Part shown: positions 1-5,000 of the stretch, one piece after another | Layout of the letters: each line of letters starts with the position of its first letter | How positions within the stretch are numbered: the stretch's first letter is position 1 | Assembly (NCBI GenBank): GCA_030728235.1 | Contig: JANRAA010000041.1 | Location: 4,073-9,072 of the forward strand | Source of the DNA: Flavobacteriales bacterium | Lineage (GTDB): Bacteria > Bacteroidota > Bacteroidia > Flavobacteriales_D > Sanyastnellaceae | Direction of reading: 5' to 3' | DNA: 5,000 nt | The notes under the pieces: model-generated | Database searches by the model: none | What the model saw: only the letters and a program-made list of their open reading frames with translations | Told to the model about the DNA's origin: nothing | Made by a program: the position numbers and the translations under genes

Positions 1-522
1 GTGGGAGTTATTACAAACTCCTTTAGCTGGAAGAATTGGGACCTAAGTGCTTTGATGACATACAGCATTGGTGCAAAAATTTTCGACTCATCGTCTAAAC
101 GCCAATTGGGTGTTGTTACCGATTGGAATATGCGCACAGAGGTTCTTGACAGATGGAGACAGCCTGGAGACGAATCTACATTCCCTGTATTGACACTTGA
201 CGAAACAACCTATGGTTTACCTTCAGGCTTCCCTTGGTGGAACACCAGCTTGTTTGTTTACGATGCGTCTTACATCCGCTTGCGCAATTTATCTTTGGGA
301 TATAACATACCAAATGTGAAGATCAAGAACTTCAAGTTTAGCTCGTTCAGAGTTGTATTCAACGTAACCAACTTGTTCACGCTTACAAACTTCCCAGGAC
401 TAGATCCAGAGGTGGTTCGTGACTTTGAAAATGCTCAAGACAGAAACTTGAGTCCGAACGTTACTTACTTGACACCACCGCAAGAGCGTTCTTACAACTT
501 GAGCATAAACTTCTCATTCTAA
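1..522 (+). CDS. SusC/RagA-family TonB-dependent outer-membrane transporter, C-terminal fragment (5' end outside window)
   Basis: This is the C-terminal 173 residues of a SusC-type porin, the outer-membrane beta-barrel that imports oligosaccharides using TonB energy with a SusD lid. The frame is open at base 1, so the GTG there is an internal valine codon rather than a start; full family members are about 1000 residues. Family hallmarks are visible: FSWKNWDLSALMTYSIG near residues 8-24, the motif YIRLRNLSLGY at residues 91-101, the NLFTLTNFPGLDPEV stretch at 124-138, and a last strand SYNLSINFSF ending in phenylalanine, as expected for barrel proteins inserted by the BAM machinery. The stop is TAA at 520-522, and the SusD gene follows after 10 bases, the usual paired arrangement. 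The family is certain; the substrate cannot be read from this fragment, and alpha-glucan is inferred from the downstream GH13 gene. Confidence 0.95.
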   Translation: MGVITNSFSWKNWDLSALMTYSIGAKIFDSSSKRQLGVVTDWNMRTEVLDRWRQPGDESTFPVLTLDETTYGLPSGFPWWNTSLFVYDASYIRLRNLSLGYNIPNVKIKNFKFSSFRVVFNVTNLFTLTNFPGLDPEVVRDFENAQDRNLSPNVTYLTPPQERSYNLSINFSF

Positions 523-532
523 ACTTACTGCT

Positions 533-1897
533 ATGAAAATCAATCATTTAATCATAACATTGACCGCAGTAGTTACAATGACTAGCTGCGACAAACTGCT
601 CGAGTTTGAACCTGGGGATGTTGTTATTGCAGTAGATGCGCTTCAAACAGCGGATGATGCACAACGCATGCTCAATTCGAACTACGACGTACTGGGAAAC
701 CTCTATGACGGAAGAGTTCAGAACGTTGGGGAATTGTTGACAGAGAACCTCGCTATTCCGGAAAACAACAACGATTACGTATCGGTATGGAACCGCGAGA
801 CAAACTTTTTCACATCGTTTACCAATGGTGTCTACACCGATTTTTATCGTGCTGTATATCGTGGTAACGCCTTGATCGACAACTTCGATTTGATTGAAGA
901 TCTATCCTCTTCAGAAAAAACCAGAATGGAAGCTGAAGTCCGATTTATTCGCGCTTTATGCCATTTTCAAGTTGTTAAACTTTGGGCACAACCATACAAC
1001 TACACAGCCGACAACAGTCACCTCGGCATTCCGATTCGTCGTGTAGCCAGCCAAGAGCCTTTGCCACGATCTACTGTGAAAGAAGTGTACGACTTCATCA
1101 TTGAAGATTTAGAATTCGCGCGTGCTAACTTGCCACTTAGCAATGGCGTATACGCGAATAGATACGCTGCATCAGCTCTTTTGGCTCAAGTGTACTTCCA
1201 AATGTCTGACTACACAACAGCTGTATCGTATGCCAACGAAGTCATCGGATCGAACACATTCACGTTGGATACGGACCTTGATCGATACGAGCAAGATGCA
1301 ATTAACAGTGAAACCATCTTCGGGATTGTGAGCAACATCTTGGACATTCGCAGTGAAGGGTTTAGAGATAACTATCGTTCTGATAACAATGCCAATCCGA
1401 CATTGACATTCAGTGGATCGGTTGTAACAACCATGCAACAAACTCCGTCGGATGCGCGCAACGACTGGTTTTCAAGTGACGGTGCTTTTCATAAAGTAAC
1501 GAGGTTCAACAACAAAGAGTATTACAACATCCCGGTAATTCATTTGACAGGATTGATGTTGATTCGAGCCGAAGCACTCGGACACTTGAATCAAGATTTA
1601 GACATTGCCATTGGAGATATCAACTCAATTCGCGACCGAGCATTTGGTGAAGGATTGTTTGATGTAGATCCTAGCGCCAGCGGCGCCGATGTGATTGAAT
1701 TCGCCAGATTGGAACTTTGGAAAGAAACACTTTGCGAAGGCACATGGATTGACCAATTGAAAAGACGAGGAACACAAGGAGAAGCTATTACTGTTCGCAA
1801 CGCACCTTGGGATTGTCCGGGTATGGCTTTGCAATTCCCTAATGGTGAAACATCTGCCGCAGGCTTTATTTTGAACGAAGAAGGTGGCTGTAATTAA
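533..1897 (+). CDS. SusD/RagB-family glycan-binding outer-membrane lipoprotein
   Basis: A complete 454-residue SusD-like protein, the surface lipoprotein that caps the SusC barrel and delivers glycan to it. The N-terminus is a lipoprotein signal with lipobox MTSC and the acylated cysteine at C19, followed by DKLLEFEPGD, whose acidic residues suit surface export. Family landmarks in order: the N-terminal segment TADDAQRMLNSNYDVL (39-54), FYRAVYRGNALIDNFD (104-119), the helical AEVRFIRALCHFQVVKLW stretch (134-151) leading to GIPIRR (165-170), a TPR-like helix pair around ASALLAQVYFQMSDYTTAVSYANEVI (213-238), LMLIRAEALGHL (341-352) with INSIRDRA (363-370), and ELWKETLCEGTWIDQLKRRG (394-413). The tail has a pair of cysteines (C428 in PWDCPGM and C453 in the terminal GGCN) that could form a disulfide. 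Length is at the low end of the usual 450-600 residues. It starts 10 bases after the SusC stop and is followed after 6 bases by the next lipoprotein gene, so co-transcription is very likely. Ligand specificity is inferred. Confidence 0.96.
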   Translation: MKINHLIITLTAVVTMTSCDKLLEFEPGDVVIAVDALQTADDAQRMLNSNYDVLGNLYDGRVQNVGELLTENLAIPENNNDYVSVWNRETNFFTSFTNGVYTDFYRAVYRGNALIDNFDLIEDLSSSEKTRMEAEVRFIRALCHFQVVKLWAQPYNYTADNSHLGIPIRRVASQEPLPRSTVKEVYDFIIEDLEFARANLPLSNGVYANRYAASALLAQVYFQMSDYTTAVSYANEVIGSNTFTLDTDLDRYEQDAINSETIFGIVSNILDIRSEGFRDNYRSDNNANPTLTFSGSVVTTMQQTPSDARNDWFSSDGAFHKVTRFNNKEYYNIPVIHLTGLMLIRAEALGHLNQDLDIAIGDINSIRDRAFGEGLFDVDPSASGADVIEFARLELWKETLCEGTWIDQLKRRGTQGEAITVRNAPWDCPGMALQFPNGETSAAGFILNEEGGCN

Positions 1898-1903
1898 AGA
1901 ATC

Positions 1904-2404
1904 ATGAAAACACAGATATCCATTTTATTCATTTTACTTGGAGTTCTTTCATTGAGCTCATGTAAGAAGACCATTGAAGGTGAGCTAGGCGAACCATTCG
2001 ATAAAGTTTCAGGTATGGCGGGCAAGTGGCAATTGACTTCTTTCAGCCAAACCGATTTGAACAACCCTATTCAAGAGAAGCGAGATTTAAGTCGATTCTA
2101 CATCAAAGATGGGATCACACCTTTGGAGATTACCTTTACCAAAGCCGGTCGCACCTATGAAACGGACATTGAATTTGGGAAAAACTACTTTGGCACAAGC
2201 GGCACATGGGGATTTGACAATGAAGAGTACCCAAGTTACTTGCTTCTTTATGGTGAAACAGACACATTGCAATTCAATTTGGGAAGCGTAGTGCGGTCAT
2301 TTGATCAGACCATGAGCATTGAATTGCCGCGTGGTTGTAGTTTGAACACAGCCGATGCCATACCAACAGTGGTTTACACCTTTGAATTCACAAGACAAGA
2401 CTAA
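1904..2404 (+). CDS. Small lipoprotein of a SusCD locus, DUF5004-like (lipocalin-like fold likely)
   Basis: A complete 166-residue lipoprotein. The signal sequence has a hydrophobic stretch at residues 5-17 and a lipobox LSSC, with the acylated cysteine at C20 followed by KKTIEGELGEPFD. The mature part resembles the small DUF5004 proteins that follow susD in many Bacteroidota loci: a GKWQLTSF strand at 40-47, DLNNPIQEKRDLSRFYI at 51-67, and a TWGFDNEEYPSYLLL segment at 101-115, ending in a beta strand (VVYTFEFTRQD). The GxW-type first strand and all-beta look suggest a lipocalin-like barrel, but that is inference. It occupies the slot where the classical locus has susE, so a role in surface glycan binding or in supporting the SusCD complex is plausible but not demonstrated. 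Junctions are tight (6 bases from susD, 5 to the next gene), indicating one operon. The DUF assignment comes from remembered sequence patterns and needs a profile search. Confidence 0.78.
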   Translation: MKTQISILFILLGVLSLSSCKKTIEGELGEPFDKVSGMAGKWQLTSFSQTDLNNPIQEKRDLSRFYIKDGITPLEITFTKAGRTYETDIEFGKNYFGTSGTWGFDNEEYPSYLLLYGETDTLQFNLGSVVRSFDQTMSIELPRGCSLNTADAIPTVVYTFEFTRQD

Positions 2405-2409
2405 GCGAA

Positions 2410-3255
2410 ATGAAAAATATCATAGCACTACCCTTGATGTTTGTATCGTTCATTGCTAGCGCCCAAACAGCTTACTTACTTCCTTCGCCAACAGATGCTT
2501 CTGAAGAAGTAACGATATACATCGATATGAACCAATCTTCGGATGGTACTCAAAACAACGCGTTGAAAGCGATGTTGACAGACCATCCTGATGACGACGT
2601 ATATATCTGGACATGGCAACCAGCTGGGCCAGTTGGTGGAAATGGCGATTGGGGCAATTCGAATGAGGACAACAAAATGACGAAAGTCGGAGAGTTGTTG
2701 TACACCATATCATTTGTACCAACTGAGTTTTATGGTGTAGATGGCGCTCAACTATTCGCCAATGGCATTTCTTGTCTAGCAAAATTGAAAGATGGCAATG
2801 CATATTCAGGTGAATACGATGGTGAAGCTAAGAGTGAAGATTTATCTATTGTAGTTATTCCGAAGTTATGTGACCGCAGGGTTTGCGTATTCCCTGAAAT
2901 CAGACAAGAAGATGACTTCATTAGCATAACATACGACAACACTCAAGAGACCATTGCAGGATTGCAGAACATGTCTGATGATGAATGCTATTTATACCTA
3001 GCAGCGAAGTCAGGAATATTCAACATCTACCCATATGTTGCAGAGGCGATGACCACCAGCACACCCGAGTTGCAGATGGAACCAATTGCAGGAGAGCCTG
3101 GGAAATTCAGGTTTATATTCATTGCTCGCGACTTTTTCGAGGCAGTGCCAGCAGACATGCAGATAGATGAAATCATCATGCGGGTGTATCGACCTGGGTT
3201 TACGTATTCGGGATTGCCGTTGACGGAGAATATTTCGATTTTAAATTGTAACTAA
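2410..3255 (+). CDS. Secreted accessory protein with two E-set-like beta-sandwich domains, DUF4961-like (putative glycan-binding, SusE/F position)
   Basis: A complete 281-residue protein with a type I signal peptide, residues 1-18, cleaving after A-S-A with glutamine (Q19) as mature N-terminus, a common pattern in Bacteroidota. There is no lipobox, unlike the two preceding genes. Domain 1 (about 31-130) begins SEEVTIYIDMN and carries DDDVYIWTW (61-69), WGNSNEDNKMTKVGELLYTISF (81-102), EFYGV (106-110) and a final strand to LKDGN. This pattern is familiar from beta-sandwich modules of Bacteroidota starch-related proteins, including DUF4961. Domain 2 (about 168-263) looks like a diverged copy: DDFISITYDNTQ, DDECYLYLAAK (190-200), GKFRFIFIARDFFEAVP (231-247), EIIMRVYRPG (254-263). 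A linker with C154 and C159 joins them, and the protein ends ISILNCN. As last gene of the tight operon, in the place of susE/susF, it probably binds alpha-glucan near the surface. No enzyme motif and no recognisable type IX secretion C-terminal domain are visible. Confidence 0.75.
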   Translation: MKNIIALPLMFVSFIASAQTAYLLPSPTDASEEVTIYIDMNQSSDGTQNNALKAMLTDHPDDDVYIWTWQPAGPVGGNGDWGNSNEDNKMTKVGELLYTISFVPTEFYGVDGAQLFANGISCLAKLKDGNAYSGEYDGEAKSEDLSIVVIPKLCDRRVCVFPEIRQEDDFISITYDNTQETIAGLQNMSDDECYLYLAAKSGIFNIYPYVAEAMTTSTPELQMEPIAGEPGKFRFIFIARDFFEAVPADMQIDEIIMRVYRPGFTYSGLPLTENISILNCN

Positions 3256-3258
3256 TTG

Positions 3259-3289
3259 AATGGCTGCTTTTTAAGCAGCCATTTTATTA
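3259..3289 (+). terminator. Rho-independent terminator of the susCD operon
   Basis: Three bases after the stop codon at 3253-3255 lies a perfect 11-base-pair stem, AATGGCTGCTT (3259-3269) pairing with AAGCAGCCATT (3273-3283), with a TTT loop. The descending arm runs into TTTT (3282-3285) followed by more A/T. Position, stem strength and T-tract fit an intrinsic terminator on the + strand. It should separate the four-gene operon from the amylase gene, or lower read-through into it. The reverse orientation lacks a T-run, so it is probably one-directional. Confidence 0.88.
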
Positions 3290-3333
3290 TCCGCAATTGA
3301 ACTTTTGGACATCATGTTCAATTGCGGATAATA
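3285..3333. repeat. Perfect 18-bp inverted repeat (hairpin 1)
   Basis: The arm TATTATCCGCAATTGAAC (3285-3302) is exactly complementary to GTTCAATTGCGGATAATA (3316-3333), with a 13-base spacer. The outer edge overlaps the T-tract of the terminator. No T-run follows the second arm, so it does not look like a second ordinary terminator. The inner 15 bases of both arms recur about 113 bases downstream in hairpin 2, which marks this as a repeated element rather than a chance palindrome. Function is unknown: it could act as a DNA operator, an RNA hairpin, or part of a small mobile repeat. Confidence 0.92.
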
Positions 3334-3444
3334 GTTTTAGGTCGAGAAACTGATAGTATTACCACAAAGAAAACACCCCTCATCAAACAACTTTAAAACC
3401 TATCCGCAATCGAACTATTTCCCCCTACAGTTCAATTGCGGATA
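3288..3444. repeat. Candidate MITE-like or composite palindromic element spanning both hairpins
   Basis: Taken as one unit of 157 bases, the outermost copies TATCCGCAATTGAAC (3288-3302) and GTTCAATTGCGGATA (3430-3444) form perfect 15-base terminal inverted repeats, with two further copies inside in the order inverted (3316-3330) then direct (3401-3415). If the inverted repeats are taken to begin at TCCGC, both ends are flanked by TA, as expected for elements moved by IS630/Tc1-type transposases. The TA is itself palindromic, so it is weak evidence. The central 70 bases (3331-3400) show no open frame. A regulatory or REP-like explanation is equally possible. Confidence 0.35.
3401..3444. repeat. 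16-bp inverted repeat with one mismatch (hairpin 2, same unit as hairpin 1)
   Basis: The arm TATCCGCAATCGAACT (3401-3416) pairs with AGTTCAATTGCGGATA (3429-3444) at 15 of 16 positions, with a 12-base spacer containing ATTTCCCCC. The mismatch is C3411 opposite A3434; the other three copies of the unit have T at the equivalent place. The second arm ends 28 bases before the start codon of the amylase gene, so in its transcript this hairpin would lie in or next to the 5' leader. Function is unknown. Confidence 0.9.
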
Positions 3445-3472
3445 ACTCTTTGAATCTAACATTTCAGATAGA

Positions 3473-5000
3473 ATGCACAAACTCCTCCTCCTCCCTCTCA
3501 TAGCCCTCATAGCCTGCTCCTCACCTCAAACCTCGACGCCGGAAACGCATACCGACGAACTGCCTGGACTGGCATCACCTATCCGCCTGCAACCCGATAC
3601 AACGGTGATTTACCTGTCCGACTACTTCGCTAAAACTGGACCGTTTGTAGCTGTATTCAATAATGATACGTTGGATGTCGATTCGCTTGGAATTATAACC
3701 TTTACGCTCAACCCGAATTCGCCTATCTCTGCTCTGGAGGTGACACACAATAAATCGACCTACCAAATCCCTGTTTTCAAATCAAAGAAAGTTAGTTTCG
3801 ACTTCTCATACGTCGCAACAAGTAAAGAAGTGAAAAACGTAGCTCTTGCAGGAAGTATGAACGGCTGGAATCCGTCAGCTACCCCGCTGACTTTTGATGG
3901 CACAACCTGGTCGACCTCGCTTACACTTGACCCTGCCGTGTATCAATACAAGATTGTAGAAGATGGAAATTGGATGTTGGATCCAAACAACGAAAATCAA
4001 CTGGATAACGGACAAGGAGCCATGAATTCGGCACTTACAATTGGAAATCCAAATGAGAAACGTCCTGTTCTCGATGTTGAAATAGAAAACGATTCTTTGA
4101 AAATATCAAGTGATATGGACGGTACCACTTTCATTTGGTGGGAAGATAAATTGATAGGCACAACTCAAATGGCGAAAAATGAAATTCACAAAATCGCTAT
4201 TCCTGATTTGGCCAAAAACATTGAACGCAGCACCATTCGCATATGGACATGCACCGACAAATCGATTGGCGATGATGTCATGATACCGCTTCATTTTGAT
4301 AAACCAATTCTTAATCCTGCTGATTTAACACGCAGCGACCTTCACAATTCAATCATGTATTTCCTTATGGTTGATCGCTTCGCGGATGGTGATAGCACGA
4401 ACAATGCTCCTGTAAACGACCCTACGATAAACGAAAAAGCAAATCACAAAGGCGGCGATTTCACAGGTATTGATCACCGTCTAAATATGGGCTACTTTGA
4501 TAGCCTTGGAATGAATACACTGTGGATTTCTCCAATCACCTTGAATGCCGAAGGCGCATGGGGATTGTGGGACAAGGGAATAACAAGCACCTTTTCGGGT
4601 TATCATGGCTATTGGCCGATTTCATCTTCTCAAATAGACCCTCATTTCGGCACAGATAAATCGTTTCGGACTTTAATAGATGACGCTCACAAGCACGACA
4701 TGAATCTTATTGTAGATTATGTAGCTAACCACGTCCACCAAAACCACCCTGTCTACAAACTACACCCCGATTGGGCCACCTCCCTCTATCTTCCTGACGG
4801 CACCATGAATACCGAAAGATGGGATGAATACCGCTTGACGACTTGGTTCGATACCTTTTTGGCCACACTAGATTTGGAGAATCCTATTGTTGCTGACGCG
4901 ATGACTGATAGTGCACTGTTTTGGATTGAGAACTATCCACTCGATGGTTTTAGACACGATGCAACGAAACACATTCCTGAAAATTTTTGGCGTACCTTGA
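3473..5000 (+). CDS. GH13 alpha-amylase-family lipoprotein with CBM48-like N-terminal module (3' end outside window)
   Basis: An open frame of 509 codons running off the window; it should hydrolyse alpha-1,4-glucosidic bonds of starch, glycogen, maltodextrin or cyclodextrin. ATG 3473 is the first start after an in-frame TAA at 3443-3445. The signal MHKLLLLPLIALIAC has lipobox LIAC with acylated C15. Three beta domains follow: about 40-110 (unassigned); 117-195, glycogen-binding/CBM48-like, with VALAGSMNGWNP (123-134), VYQYK (156-160) and W167; and about 197-280, Ig-like, as in cyclomaltodextrinase/neopullulanase enzymes. The barrel starts near IMYFLMVDRFADGD (294-307), continues through GGDFTGI (327-333), LGMNTLWISPI (345-355) and YHGYW (377-381), has conserved region I DYVANH (415-420), and region II GFRHDATKH (492-500) with nucleophile D496, R494, K499 and H500. 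The acid/base Glu and region IV lie beyond the edge. A terminator and hairpin repeats separate it from the susCD operon. The family is sure; exact specificity (SusA-like or SusG-like) is open. Confidence 0.94.
   Translation, partial: MHKLLLLPLIALIACSSPQTSTPETHTDELPGLASPIRLQPDTTVIYLSDYFAKTGPFVAVFNNDTLDVDSLGIITFTLNPNSPISALEVTHNKSTYQIPVFKSKKVSFDFSYVATSKEVKNVALAGSMNGWNPSATPLTFDGTTWSTSLTLDPAVYQYKIVEDGNWMLDPNNENQLDNGQGAMNSALTIGNPNEKRPVLDVEIENDSLKISSDMDGTTFIWWEDKLIGTTQMAKNEIHKIAIPDLAKNIERSTIRIWTCTDKSIGDDVMIPLHFDKPILNPADLTRSDLHNSIMYFLMVDRFADGDSTNNAPVNDPTINEKANHKGGDFTGIDHRLNMGYFDSLGMNTLWISPITLNAEGAWGLWDKGITSTFSGYHGYWPISSSQIDPHFGTDKSFRTLIDDAHKHDMNLIVDYVANHVHQNHPVYKLHPDWATSLYLPDGTMNTERWDEYRLTTWFDTFLATLDLENPIVADAMTDSALFWIENYPLDGFRHDATKHIPENFWRTL

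Noticed and set aside
1..3. GTG as a start codon for the first gene
   Set aside because: The frame is open from the window edge and the translation begins inside the SusC barrel, so GTG is an internal valine codon.
1172..1441. 89-residue open frame on the minus strand inside susD
   Set aside because: It is antisense to a conserved SusD coding region and shows no domain or signal; it is best explained as a shadow frame.
2456..2803. 115-residue open frame on the minus strand
   Set aside because: It lies wholly opposite a convincing secreted protein gene, has a histidine- and leucine-rich shadow-like composition, no recognisable motif, and no supporting neighbour.
3332..3339. TAGTTTTA as a -7 promoter element for the amylase gene
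   Set aside because: It differs from TAnnTTTG at the important last base, the nearest fitting TTG (3305-3307) is 24 bases upstream, slightly too far, and the site overlaps the end of hairpin 1.
3316..3345. Hairpin 1 as a second intrinsic terminator
   Set aside because: The descending arm is followed by ATAGTTTTAGG rather than a clean T-run directly at the stem base, and the 13-base loop is large for a terminator.
3288..3444. CRISPR array
   Set aside because: The four unit copies alternate in orientation, are only 15 bases long and have unequal spacing, unlike direct CRISPR repeats.
3575..3766. Minus-strand open frame opposite the amylase N-terminal region
   Set aside because: The + strand frame here carries a clear lipoprotein signal and continues unbroken into the GH13 domain, so the antisense frame is not credible.

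Overview
The window is a piece of a polysaccharide utilisation locus (PUL) from a member of the Bacteroidota. The evidence is the SusC/SusD outer-membrane pair, the lipoprotein and signal-peptide style, and the lack of obvious Shine-Dalgarno sequences at the tight gene junctions. Base composition is moderate. A marine or aquatic flavobacterial lineage seems likely, but that is inference and the genus cannot be read from this sequence.

Layout: all five genes lie on the + strand. Positions 1-522 hold the last third or less of a SusC-type TonB-dependent transporter whose start lies outside the window. It is followed after 10 bases by a complete SusD-type glycan-binding lipoprotein (533-1897). 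After 6 bases comes a small lipoprotein resembling the DUF5004 family (1904-2404), and after 5 bases a secreted protein with an apparent duplicated beta-sandwich domain (2410-3255). The four are packed like one operon. A strong intrinsic terminator (3259-3289) closes it.

The 217-base intergenic stretch 3256-3472 holds that terminator plus two large hairpins built from four copies of one 15-base unit in alternating orientation (3285-3333 and 3401-3444). This is the least explained part of the window. It could be a small mobile repeat (MITE-like, with TA at both ends), a REP-like hairpin pair, or a regulatory or attenuating element.

From 3473 to the window end runs a long open reading frame for a GH13 alpha-amylase-family lipoprotein. 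It has three N-terminal beta domains, one of them a glycogen-binding/CBM48-like module. The catalytic barrel is visible through conserved regions I and II, and the C-terminus is cut off by the window edge.

Together the genes suggest uptake of an alpha-glucan (starch, glycogen or maltodextrin). The SusD protein and the two accessory proteins would bind glycan at the surface, the SusC channel would import oligosaccharides, and the GH13 enzyme would cut the alpha-1,4 chain outside the cell or in the periplasm. The substrate is inferred mainly from the GH13 gene. I see no strong sign of an undescribed system; the points most worth checking are the intergenic hairpin repeats and the duplicated accessory protein.
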